From NCBI GenBank assembly GCA_002298125.1, contig DBMJ01000022.1, positions 131,172-195,171 on the forward strand: a stretch of 64,000 nt of DNA, in the 5' to 3' direction. Positions 17,369-25,251 of the stretch are shown here, one piece after another. The notes under the pieces were generated by a model. That model did not search any database, had not been told where the DNA came from, and saw only the letters and a program-made list of their open reading frames with translations. The DNA comes from Clostridium sp. UBA701. GTDB taxonomy: Bacteria > Bacillota > Clostridia > Clostridiales > Clostridiaceae. The translations under genes were made by a program, and so were the position numbers. Position 1 is the first letter of the stretch; each line of letters opens with the position of its first letter.

Positions 17369-18235
17369 CTAAAATATACATTTATAACACCTATATTTAG
17401 CTTGCACCTCAAAACCTGCATCTAATGCTGAATTTAATTCATCGGTGGAATTTTCATCAATGAAATATACAATTTCCTTTATTGCACCAAATTCATTATA
17501 TAATTGGGTAAGCATTTCATTAATTAAGATACTTTCAACACCCTTATTTTTATATTTCTCATCAACAAATAAGCCAAATACTTCTGCACTATCCTTAACA
17601 ATCTTAACAAAAATACTCCCGTGAATCTCTTCATTTTGCCTAAAAACCAATGTTCGAAATCTATCTATATCCTTTTGCAAATTTTGGCTATTATAATACA
17701 TTTCTAAAGGAATAGCATATTTGTCATGAAACCTAGCATATTCCTCAAAATTGTTTTTGTTAATTTCCTCTACACAATCATTCTTTTGATTTGTATGGGG
17801 TTCCAAATTACATATTCTTGTAACAATACTAGCTTCATTGCACTCAATATTTTTTCTCTTAAAATATTCATTTGCATTTTTGTTGGTAAAAGGTATTCCA
17901 GTAATAAAAAATTGATATCCAACTAATTGATTACTTATATGCTTAATAAACTCATCTGCAATTTGGTCATAATCACCCTTCACTAAAAATACCTTTGTTT
18001 GAGCATATTTTTCATCGGTTATCCAAAAATAAAGACAAATTCCACATAATATACCCTGATGATAGCAAGCTATTACATTACTGCTATCATCATTTATAAA
18101 TTTCTCAATATATGCTTTAAGCTCTATAATTGATTCTTCTCTTGGATAACTAGCATTCAGGTTATCCTGGCTCAATTCCCATGCAAAATCAATTATTTCT
18201 TCAATATTACAAATTGTTTTTATCACAATTGACAC
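17369..18235 (-). CDS. GNAT-family N-acetyltransferase (double-domain)
   Basis: This 288-residue protein's C-terminal half (~residues 165-288) has a GNAT acetyl-CoA core: GSIFVKIVKDSAEVFGLFVD, then EKYKNKGVESILINEML in the place of the R/Q-x-x-G-x-G/A loop, and a final strand GFEVQAKYRCYKC. The N-terminal half looks like a decayed second GNAT fold. The substrate cannot be told. It is the first gene inside the tRNA-Thr island, transcribed alone, and is probably accessory. Confidence 0.65.
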   Translation of the reverse strand: MSIVIKTICNIEEIIDFAWELSQDNLNASYPREESIIELKAYIEKFINDDSSNVIACYHQGILCGICLYFWITDEKYAQTKVFLVKGDYDQIADEFIKHISNQLVGYQFFITGIPFTNKNANEYFKRKNIECNEASIVTRICNLEPHTNQKNDCVEEINKNNFEEYARFHDKYAIPLEMYYNSQNLQKDIDRFRTLVFRQNEEIHGSIFVKIVKDSAEVFGLFVDEKYKNKGVESILINEMLTQLYNEFGAIKEIVYFIDENSTDELNSALDAGFEVQAKYRCYKCIF

Positions 18236-18390
18236 CTCATTTGTTATAAAATTATAATATTCATTATTATTTAGATCCTCCCAATTTTTAACTTGTTAAA
18301 TTAAAACATCTACCACATTATTGATAGTATATCATAAAATGTTCTAATTTTACTGTTATAATATATTTAGAGATGTTGGAGGGAAAGAAG

Positions 18391-18570
18391 ATGAATACTT
18401 GTGGAAACTGCATTTGGTTTGAAAATTTTGTGGGTGAAAGAATAGGTGTGTGTAGATGTGGTTCTACAGATGAAGAGGTTTCAGTAGATAAAAAATGTAC
18501 CAGTATAAAATATGAGGAAAAAATATATAAGGATAATATAAACAGTATTAATTATAAAATCTTTGAATGA
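18391..18570 (+). CDS. Small cysteine-rich (zinc-ribbon-like) protein
   Basis: This 59-residue frame starts at ATG 18391 with GGAGGG 7 bp upstream. It contains CGNC near the N-terminus, then CRCG and a further Cys about residue 36, so it may bind a metal. I do not recognise a named family. It is divergent from the acetyltransferase, inside the island, and intact. Confidence 0.55.
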   Translation: MNTCGNCIWFENFVGERIGVCRCGSTDEEVSVDKKCTSIKYEEKIYKDNINSINYKIFE

Positions 18571-18631
18571 ACGAGTGCATTTTATAATATAAAAGTGTAC
18601 CATTCCAACCACTATCCCATATAATTAAGTT

Positions 18632-18870
18632 TGCGACGACAAATTATGTGGGAGGTATTTGAGGTGATTGAAATGGTGCAGTATGAGTATATCAGATTTT
18701 TGCGTTACAACAAAGGAATTCCCAAAATCTTATTCATTCTTAATTAATTTCAATAATATCATAGTGTTTTCCCGTCGAAAAACCCCCATTTTACCATTAT
18801 ATTTAACATAAAATTTTTAAAGCAAAGTGCAACTTAAAACAAAAGTAGTTGCACTATTATACTGTTTATT
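18632..18870. mobile_element. Probable IS21-family remnant
   Basis: At about 18674 a frame begins MVQYEYIRFLRYNKGI, resembling the N-terminus of IS21-type IstA, then departs and stops after 24 codons. About 100 bp further, around 18768-18800, is a CGTCGAAAAACCCCCATTTTA stretch of the kind found near IS21-type ends. A 9-bp inverted repeat (AGTGCAACT, 18826-18834 and 18847-18855) follows. I read this as an element that lost its interior. The family assignment is from memory of sequence patterns. Confidence 0.35.
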
Positions 18871-19061
18871 ACGTAGCGGCGTTTATCTTCAAATATAAGC
18901 TATGTAGGCTTCCTAACCCCTCAGACATAGATTCCCCTCTTTAATATCTTATTGCTATAATAAAGTCTTATAATGTGTTTAAATTCCTATATACAGGGTA
19001 ATCATTAATTACATTACTATATAGTCATTGCCTGTTGTTTTCTAAGCTATGAAAATCTTTT

Positions 19062-19284
19062 ATCAAAAAAGGGACATATGTCCCTTTTTAAGCAACGGGC
19101 TATTTAACTGTTCATACTACAACTAAGTTGTAGTACCCTGTAATATAGCCATCAAGCAACAACATTTTTGGGTTATAACTCACCCTTAGAGAATAGGGTT
19201 GCTCCCTGTCCTATCAAAGTTGTTTACCAGAAGATCCATCTGGAAGGTGCTTTTGTACCTACAGTGTATAATACTACTATACAC
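19062..19284 (-). ncRNA. Structured small RNA, about 215-220 nt, family not identified
   Basis: The stretch between a 17-bp-spaced promoter and an intrinsic terminator has no ORF and is rich in local helices. Reading on the minus strand: GTGTATA/TATACAC, AGGT/ACCT, CCAGA/TCTGG, AACAAC/GTTGTT enclosing ATAGG/CCTAT and GGGT/ACCC, GGCTAT/ATAGCC enclosing TACTACAACT/AGTTGTAGTA, and finally AAAGGGACAT/ATGTCCCTTT with a T-run. Size and complexity are like clostridial RNAs such as the raiA motif or 6S RNA, but I cannot assign it. It lies inside the tRNA-Thr island. Confidence 0.65.
19066..19089 (-). terminator. Terminator of the island ncRNA
   Basis: AAAAAGGGACATATGTCCCT is a self-complementary stem followed by TTTTTT on the minus strand. 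The A-run on the other side makes it potentially bidirectional. Confidence 0.75.
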
Positions 19285-19288
19285 TATT

Positions 19289-19317
19289 GTTATAATATAT
19301 CTCGGTAATATCTTCAA
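19289..19317 (-). promoter_or_regulatory. Promoter of the island ncRNA
   Basis: TTGAAG (19312-19317), a 17-bp spacer, then TATAAC (19289-19294) on the minus strand. The predicted start near 19284 coincides with the first base of the 5' hairpin of the ncRNA. Confidence 0.65.
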
Positions 19318-19403
19318 CATCTTGCTTATTTATACATCAAGCTATACATCATATCCTCTTGCTGTATCCTTTTTTTGATCAGCTTTGGATAGTATGGAAA
19401 CAT

Positions 19404-19428
19404 AAAAATGCCCTGATAATCAGGGCAT
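19404..19428 (-). terminator. Intrinsic terminator outside the IS1595 remnant
   Basis: ATGCCCTGAT and ATCAGGGCAT form a 10-bp stem with a 1-nt centre, followed by TTTTATG on the minus strand. It would stop transcription coming out of the IS remnant before the ncRNA promoter. Confidence 0.6.
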
Positions 19429-19548
19429 AGCTCTATTTGCTCTTATATGAGAGTATCTTTAGTTTTGGCTCTGTTAAAGAATAGTGTTGATAATATACTA
19501 TATTTTAAGGGAACTCGTTAAAGTTCCCTTAATTCACATTTTTGAAGA

Positions 19549-19662
19549 TTACGAATTCTTCTTTATGTATATTCTTAATGCCTTGATTAGTAGATAAATT
19601 AAGTAAATTACTATTACGGTTGGTACAATTGCGATAAATAACAAAAAAGTTATCTTGTTCAA
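19549..19662 (-). CDS. 37-residue hydrophobic single-span peptide
   Basis: The frame starts with TTG at 19662, six bases after an extremely strong GGGGAGGGG site, and ends at 19549. The peptide (LNKITFLLFIAIVPTVIVIY, then LIYLLIKALRIYIKKNS) is one membrane span with a basic tail. A hairpin TTAAGGGAAC/GTTCCCTTAA follows at 19505-19532. Small basic-tailed membrane peptides of this shape occur in type I toxin-antitoxin systems, but nothing here proves that. It lies downstream of the transposase within the IS and may be a passenger gene. Confidence 0.55.
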   Translation of the reverse strand: MNKITFLLFIAIVPTVIVIYLIYLLIKALRIYIKKNS

Positions 19663-19763
19663 TAAATTCCCCTCCCCATTGTATTAATTCGACCTAAATT
19701 GTAGTTATCCATTCCTTTAATTATATATCATATAATCTCAAAATTACAATTATTTTACACAGA

Positions 19764-20488
19764 TTATACATAGATTGCTTCTCTAACTCTAAAATCCTTT
19801 AATTTAGTATCAATATGAGATGTATGGGATTGTACTAAAAGGTTTTTACTCTTAATTGTGCCTTTTTCTGTGTTAAAGACTTCTAACCATTTAAACCAAT
19901 ACATGTAATTAGCAAGATATTTAGTTGCAACACCATTAAACCTATCCATCCACTTCTTGAGTTTGCTATGGAAAGCATTGATATGCTGTATATGATATAT
20001 GCCTTCCTTATGCTTACCACGCTTGATTTGTTGAAGTTCTATACCTAAATTTTGTGCAAACTGAATATAACTCTTATGAGAGTCGGTACAAAGGATGGCT
20101 TCATCCTCAATCCTACCATCAAAGAGCCTTTCTAAATCTGTATGTTTCATTCTTCCTTTACATATAAGTTCAGTTATAAGGTTTCCTGTTCTATCCATAG
20201 CACATAAAACGCAGACCTGTTCCTTCGAGATACCTCTTTTTCTCTTTTCATCTTTACTGCTATAACTACCCTTAACACCTCTTTTATGGGCTTTACGTGG
20301 CATTGTAAAAACAGTGCTTTTCTTATGGAATAACCATTTATCATGCATTTGGCATATTGTATCCATTGCTTAACATTTCTCTTACTATTATGCTTCGGAG
20401 AGAGTGTAAAGTCAGTAAAAGTCTTTCCATCTCTTGTCTGCTTTAACTCTGCTAATGTAGCATAACTTAGAACCTCACCAACATTCAT
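19764..20488 (-). pseudogene. IS1595-family transposase, frameshifted and N-terminally truncated
   Basis: Two overlapping frames (19764-20366 and 20174-20488) together give a DDE transposase of the ISXO2/IS1595 type. The recognisable C-terminal part contains LCTDSHKSYIQFAQ and KEGIYHIQHINAFHSKLKKW, then YLANYMYWFKW. The two frames must be joined by a shift between 20174 and 20366. The N-terminal zinc-ribbon and part of the catalytic core are missing. It cannot make an active enzyme. Confidence 0.75.
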
Positions 20489-20537
20489 ATTAATTGTGTC
20501 TTTCCCTATTATTAATCGTTGTGAGTTTTAAAGTAAC

Positions 20538-21414
20538 TCACTTTACACTATCCAATAGGCTTACCGCCCCGATTTTATCCCCTTTACTGTTATTGATGTA
20601 GAATTTAGCAGTGGTTTCTACTGTACTGTGATCTGCCAGTTTACTTACGGTAGTTAGTGGAACCCCCTTATTGATTAGCCTTGTACAGAATGTATGACGG
20701 AAAGTATGTCCTCAGAGTTACCCTTGTTAGTGTATTTCTCAAGAATTGTATTGACTACGTCTCTCTGAATTGCTCCCCTTTGACCGAGGATTAGGTATTC
20801 AGAATCCTTGTATGGATTATTATTCCTTTCAACCAAGTATTCCTTAATTGTTTCTAAGGCCTCAGACTTTAGGGGTATTTCCCTCACCTTTTCGCCTTTA
20901 CGGATGATTTTGTGGTGTCCTGTAAGAATGTCAACGTTTTTTAGCTTTATGGATAAAGCTCGCTGACTCTGACACCAGTGAACATCAGTAGTTCTATTAT
21001 CATCTTGTGCCTTAGATTTTCTTTCTTCTGATTCTGTATGTAGAACAGCAGCCTTCCATATTGATTTACTGTAAGAACCTTCACTTGATGTTCTGAGCCT
21101 AAAGCTACTTTTACCCTGTCCTTTCTCAGGTCAACAATATTTTCCTGCATGTATCCTTTCTCAATGAGGAAGTAGTTGAAGGCTTGTGTGCTGTTGATTT
21201 TCTTGTTGATTGTTGCAGTTTCGTAGTTATTCTCTAGTAAGTAGTTCTTGTAACTTGTGACGAAGAATCTTTTGAGGTTGCCGTCAAATTCAATCCCCAT
21301 CACTTGTAGATATTTCAGTAGCCCAGAAATGTCTCCGATGTAACTGTGTATTGTCTTAGGGCATTTTTCATTTTCCAAGGGGTTCATTTTGAAATTTTCT
21401 ATTATTGTTATCAT
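20538..21414 (-). pseudogene. Tyrosine recombinase/integrase, broken by two frameshifts
   Basis: Three consecutive frames reconstruct one phage-type integrase. 21414-20947 gives the N-terminal SAM-like domain and the start of the catalytic domain (GVRVSEL, active-site Arg). About 20930-20675 gives NVDILTGHHKIIRKGEKVRE. About 20710-20538 gives HTFRHTFCTRL (HxxR box) and LADHSTVETTAKFYI (catalytic Tyr). The catalytic residues survive in the DNA but not in one frame. This is the likely former integrase of the tRNA-Thr island. Confidence 0.8.
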
Positions 21415-21449
21415 TGTTTTAATCCTCTCTCACATGTCTTTACATGACA

Positions 21450-21491
21450 AAAGGACTAACACAGAAATTTTCCTTTCCATGTTAGTCCTTT
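21450..21491. terminator. Terminator-like inverted repeat
   Basis: AAAGGACTAAC (21450-21460) and GTTAGTCCTTT (21481-21491) form an 11-bp stem with a 20-nt loop. On the plus strand T-rich sequence follows. It sits just upstream of the integrase remnant and may alternatively be a recombinase binding site. Confidence 0.4.
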
Positions 21492-21642
21492 ACTTTTATT
21501 ATTTTACCTTGTCACTGCCGAATTATTATTATGTAGTTAATCATACCCTAGTTTAAGTTAGAAAAATATATTATACTAGCCAAGTTACCTATTTTGTTAA
21601 ATCGTAATATTTTTTACAGTGACCTTCGTCATCGTTTTGTAA

Positions 21643-21966
21643 TCAGAAAATCGAACATAGCAGGTATTTACTATCACATTTATACGGATTGTTTTTTTCT
21701 ATGGGTATCACAAAAATATTAACAGCATGGTAAGTTGCGATCAAATCCAAAAATATTACAATTTTTAAAGCATATCCCAATTCTGAGATATATGTAACCC
21801 CAAAAACCACACAAATTATTAGCAATAGTAATGCTGAATATCCATATGGAGGACCATAACACATACCACATGCTTTGCATTTAGATCTGTATTTGATATT
21901 CATGGTTGCCTTATCTATAATACTTATTGTTTTCTCTGCACAATGAGGGCATTTGTACATTTTCAT
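21643..21966 (-). CDS. Zinc-ribbon plus transmembrane protein, unknown function
   Basis: This ~107-residue protein begins at ATG 21966, 9 bp after AAAGGAG. A four-cysteine ribbon (CPHC, about 23 residues later CKAC, with a further Cys) precedes two hydrophobic segments (ALLLLIICVVFGVTYI and ALKIVIFLDLIATYHAV). The tail has two further cysteines. The family is not recognised. It lies between two fragments of the same integrase gene, so it is probably island cargo. Confidence 0.5.
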   Translation of the reverse strand: MKMYKCPHCAEKTISIIDKATMNIKYRSKCKACGMCYGPPYGYSALLLLIICVVFGVTYISELGYALKIVIFLDLIATYHAVNIFVIPIEKNNPYKCDSKYLLCSIF

Positions 21967-22019
21967 CGAACAAGCTCCTTTCAAGAATAGACATTTTAGT
22001 GGTGTTATTTATTGAAATA

Positions 22020-22195
22020 ATACTCCAATAACTTGTGACGAAGAATCTTTTTAGAATCCCCTCAAATTCTGTTCCCATTGTTTGAAGATATCTCAAAAAT
22101 GCTGTAATATCTCCAACGGCATTGAATTATCTTAGCGCTTTTGCCATCCTCCACTAGATTTATTTTGCAGTCAATTTCTCAAATATTATGCAGCT
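22020..22195 (-). pseudogene. Second fragment of the same integrase (N-terminal part)
   Basis: The stretch aligns with the N-terminal region of the recombinase at 21250-21400. One frame shows RYLQTMGTEFEGILKRFF against KYLQVMGIEFDGNLKRFF in the main copy, and the following bases keep similarity after a frameshift. Nothing of the catalytic domain follows. This implies a second related insertion or a duplication inside the island. Confidence 0.65.
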
Positions 22196-22217
22196 AGGTT
22201 AATTTATTAATGTAATT

Positions 22218-22634
22218 CTATTTTACCCATTCTGCTATTCGTTCCCCTTCCTTAAGACCATCTCTTTTATAATAAAATACCGTCCCTACTCTAAACTCTA
22301 TATTTTTTGCGACAATAAAGTGCTTAACTGGATTCTTATCAAACTCCTCATCTAGAACTATACAAATAACTAAATCTTCAAATCCATCAAAAAGTTTAGG
22401 TAATAACTCTTTACGCTCCTCATTTGTTGCAAATCTAAATTTAGCGTAATTAAAATTAGTTGAACATGAAATATAAGTCGTTTCATAAAAATATATCTCG
22501 ATATCATGATAGTATCCAAAATCGTGACTGCCAGCAATTATTAGTGTATCCTTACCTGAAAACCCTATAATTCTAAAATCATCTATGTTTTTAGCAGTTA
22601 ACTCCTCATTCAAGTTATTAAAAATTTCACACAT
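22218..22634 (-). CDS. Probable immunity protein for the RHS toxin
   Basis: This intact 138-residue protein begins 24 bp downstream of the RHS toxin end on the same strand. It has no recognised family, no signal peptide and no membrane span, so it is probably cytosolic, as toxin-neutralising proteins are. The assignment is from position only: a small unrelated intact gene directly after a polymorphic toxin tip is usually its immunity gene. Confidence 0.55.
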   Translation of the reverse strand: MCEIFNNLNEELTAKNIDDFRIIGFSGKDTLIIAGSHDFGYYHDIEIYFYETTYISCSTNFNYAKFRFATNEERKELLPKLFDGFEDLVICIVLDEEFDKNPVKHFIVAKNIEFRVGTVFYYKRDGLKEGERIAEWVK

Positions 22635-22657
22635 AATAAATCTCCTTCTCTAACTAA

Positions 22658-24305
22658 TTAATATACTACTGCTGGTAATACACTAGGATAGGGAACAATT
22701 GATGGTAATCCTGATGGATTAATCGGTATTATATAAACACCATTTTCATTTCCCATGAGTGTAAACATTTTTCCCTGCATAATATAGTTATTTATCGTGC
22801 CATTTTTCTCAAGAAACGAAACCCTTACACCATATTCATAACAATCACTTACAGCAATTACTTCTCCCCTTGGTCTCTGCCACCATTCCTTCATCGGAAC
22901 TATTTTATTTAGCGTATCTTCAAGAAAGGTGTTAGGTTCAAATTTTCCTTTAGAACCTCCACCACCTAAACCTCCTCCGTTAAAATCATCATCATTTGGG
23001 TCTTGTGTTGGAATATGAGTATCATTCCATGCACTAGAATTATAAGCAGAGCTTCTTTCATTGCCTACATTGTCCTTATACCATGTTGTACCATCCTTGC
23101 TTAGCCACCATTTTCCGCCTATACCACCTCCAGACTTTTGAATTCTAACAGTCCATCCATTTGCACTATTGCTACCAGTTGGTGCATTTGCATAAGGGTT
23201 ATGACCATGAATCTCATACTTTATCCCTGAAGCATCCGTCCATCTATATTTATATCCTGCTTCTATCCTACCTGGCTCGGGTTTAAATCCTACATCGATT
23301 GCATCAGCTGGTATTCTTGAAAAAATCTCTTTAATTGATGCCCCTTTAAGGTTGGAGAAATCTCCAACGTTTCCATTACCCAATTTCACAGAACCAAAAG
23401 CCATTGATACCTTAGGATTACCCGCCCCCATAGCAACACTTGAATCAGTTTGATTTGAGTATTCAGCTCCGCTCTCTACCCTGTTTGGTGGTGCCACAGG
23501 ATTTGTATCCTCATCTCCAAAAATACTCTCTCTTACGTGTCCACTAGGATCATAGTAAACAAGTGGATTGTTTGCACAATACATATACAAATTCAAGCTA
23601 AGTGGATCATTTGAATCTCCTCTATAGGTATCCTCCTGCAAAAACCTTGCTGTTTCAGGGCATACATTCAGCATTATATTTGTTGTTTACAGCCTTTCCA
23701 TCAGCAATTATTACCTTCAACCTTCCTAGCTTATCATATATCTTTGTAGTGATATTTCCTTTGGGGTCTGTAGTTGTTTCAGCATATCCACCATTTTTTA
23801 TAATAGAATTATTTTCACTATTATCTATTTTATCATAAATAAATGTAGACTTGCCAATACCAGGTACTGTTTTAGTGGTGACCCTATTTAGTTCATCGTA
23901 GGTTCTAGTTGTTGTTCCAGTGGAATCTGTCATGTTAAACTGGTTACCGTTATTATCATAGGTATAATTTATGCATATGTCGCCAACAGCTTCATTAAGC
24001 TTTCTGCCATGAATATCAAAAATATAATTTGTTGTTTTTCCATTTCTGTCAGTCCTTGATTCCAGCTGTCTGTCAGCAAAGTAGGAATAGGTCTCTATTT
24101 TCATAGTATCGTAAGCAAGGTTTCCTGCTGTGCCTGTCACGCCCCCAGCATCAATTTTTTTTATAACCTTATTGGCACAATTGTATTCAAAGGTTAAAGT
24201 GTTGCCCTTACCATCAGTTTGAGTAAGCATATTATTATTAAGGTCATAAGTATATACCTTATCTCCTGCTATCCTACAAAATATTACATTAATTTTATAT
24301 ACCAT
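22658..24305 (-). pseudogene. RHS/YD-repeat protein remnant with an intact type-30-like toxin tip
   Basis: Part one (24305-23655) is made of YD repeats (such as YTYDNNGNQFNM, TRTYDELNRVT and TKIYDKLGRLK). Part two (23674-22658) begins with the end of the RHS core (PETARFLQEDTYRGD, NPLVYYDPSGH), then a variable tip. The tip has SIKEIFSRIPADAIDVGF and HGHNPYANAPTGSNSANGW, resembling polymorphic toxin type 30, plus a glycine-rich linker and about 100 more residues. The two parts are out of frame at the junction near 23665. The core between them and the N-terminal secretion and encapsulation regions are missing. Confidence 0.7.
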
Positions 24306-24389
24306 CTATTTAATATTATAGCTTTATAATGCAGAAGTGCAGCAGATTTAGTCAAAAGTGCCGTATTTGGTTATCCTTTCTATATGAAA

Positions 24390-24426
24390 TAAAAAAAATC
24401 AAGAGTTTAATTTCTTAAACCCTTGA
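24390..24426 (-). terminator. Terminator after tRNA-Thr
   Basis: TCAAGGGTTTAAG and TTAAACTCTTGA form a long stem with an AAA loop, followed by TTTTTTTT on the minus strand. It starts six bases after the tRNA CCA end. Confidence 0.8.
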
Positions 24427-24431
24427 TACAC

Positions 24432-24507
24432 TGGTGCTCTCGACAGGATTTGAACCTGCGGCCTACTGATTACGAATCAGTTGCTCTACCAACTGAGCCA
24501 CGAGAGC
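24432..24507 (-). tRNA. tRNA-Thr (anticodon CGT)
   Basis: The 76-nt cloverleaf reads GCTCTCG at the acceptor, GCTC/GAGC in the D arm, ACTGA-TTCGTAA-TCAGT in the anticodon arm and GCAGG-TTCAAAT-CCTGT in the T arm. It closes with CGAGAGC-A-CCA. The anticodon CGT decodes ACG (Thr). The CCA is encoded. Its 3' half is the template of the partial repeat at 17263-17312, so this tRNA marks one edge of the island. Confidence 0.95.
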
Positions 24508-24672
24508 ACGCACCCTCATTTTACTACAACTGTCCTGCAAATTCAATGTGGTTTTCTTCTTCACTAATGCCTAAATATACCAGTTTAACCCCATATATTT
24601 TGAATAGAATAAATTATATAGTGCATAGCTGTTCTTTTTATCAATATCTTCTCCTTTCTCCTGTTTTTAGAC

Positions 24673-24689
24673 TTTGACTTTCTTTGACC
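24673..24689. promoter_or_regulatory. CtsR operator upstream of hsp20
   Basis: On the minus strand it reads GGTCAAAGAAAGTCAAA, matching the CtsR heptad repeat RGTCAAA-NAN-RGTCAAA exactly. It covers the -35 of the hsp20 promoter, so CtsR would repress transcription and release it under heat or protein stress. Confidence 0.75.
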
Positions 24690-24702
24690 TTTTACTTATA
24701 AT
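24674..24702 (+). promoter_or_regulatory. Promoter of hsp20
   Basis: TTGACT (24674-24679), a 17-bp spacer, then TATAAT (24697-24702). It overlaps the CtsR box. Confidence 0.8.
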
Positions 24703-24760
24703 AATGTTAAAGAAACAAACAAAATAGTTTCTAAATAAATATTTTAAGGAGGTATCTTAC

Positions 24761-25210
24761 ATGTTTGAATTGGTTCCTTTCAGAAAAAACAATACAGGTA
24801 TAAGTAAAAAAGGTGACTATTTCGAAGACATGCTGGCAAACTTCTTCGGTGATACTTTCTTTAGCCCCATGTTTAACGAAGGAAGCTTCAAGGTTGACTT
24901 AAAAGAGAATGAAAATGAGTACTTGGTAGAGGCTGATTTGCCAGGAGTTAAAAAGGACGATATAGATATTGACTATAACTTAAACTACTTGACTATCTCT
25001 GCTAAGAAGGAAAGCTCTTCTGAAGAGAATGATAAAAACAATGGCTATATTAGAAGAGAGAGACATTATGGAGAGTTTAAAAGGAGCTTCTACATTGACA
25101 ATGTAAATGAAGATAACATCCATGCAGAATTTCAAGATGGAGTGCTAAAGCTTGTGCTGCCAAAGGAAACTCACAGCAAGAAAAATAAGAGAAAAATTGA
25201 AATACACTAA
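24761..25210 (+). CDS. Small heat shock protein, Hsp20 family
   Basis: This 149-residue ATP-independent holdase has an N-terminal region (MFELVPFRKNN) of ~40 residues. The alpha-crystallin domain follows (~residues 42-135), containing YLVEADLPGVKKDDIDIDY, ERHYGEFKRSFYI and FQDGVLKLVLPK. The C-terminal extension ends with the IEI anchor. It has a strong AAGGAGGT site, stands alone, and is under a CtsR-type operator. Confidence 0.95.
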   Translation: MFELVPFRKNNTGISKKGDYFEDMLANFFGDTFFSPMFNEGSFKVDLKENENEYLVEADLPGVKKDDIDIDYNLNYLTISAKKESSSEENDKNNGYIRRERHYGEFKRSFYIDNVNEDNIHAEFQDGVLKLVLPKETHSKKNKRKIEIH

Positions 25211-25217
25211 AAAATCA

Positions 25218-25250
25218 AGGGTGCCCTCTTTTATGGGAGCACCCCTTTTT
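25218..25250 (+). terminator. Terminator between hsp20 and dnaB (convergent)
   Basis: GGGTGC and GCACCC form the stem with TTTTT downstream on the plus strand. The two convergent stops are only 41 bp apart. The minus-strand reading also ends in a T-run, so it may serve dnaB as well. Confidence 0.7.
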
Positions 25251-25251
25251 G

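Larger units (their letters stand above)
19467..20510 (-). mobile_element. Truncated IS1595-family element
   Basis: The left boundary is taken at GGCTCTGTTAAAGAATAGTG (19467-19486), which looks like an IS terminal repeat. The element includes a small hydrophobic peptide gene and a frameshifted transposase. No matching inverted repeat is visible on the right, where recombinase remnants begin about 20.53 kb. The N-terminal part of the transposase is also missing, so the right end is lost. Confidence 0.6.

Noticed and set aside
20521..20541. GTGAGTT/AACTCAC hairpin at the end of the integrase remnant
   Set aside because: It has no T-run on either strand, so it is not called as a terminator.
24423..24677. 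Plus-strand frame reading MIHWCSRQDLNLRPTDYESV
   Set aside because: It is the well-known antisense translation of a tRNA gene (here tRNA-Thr), not a protein.
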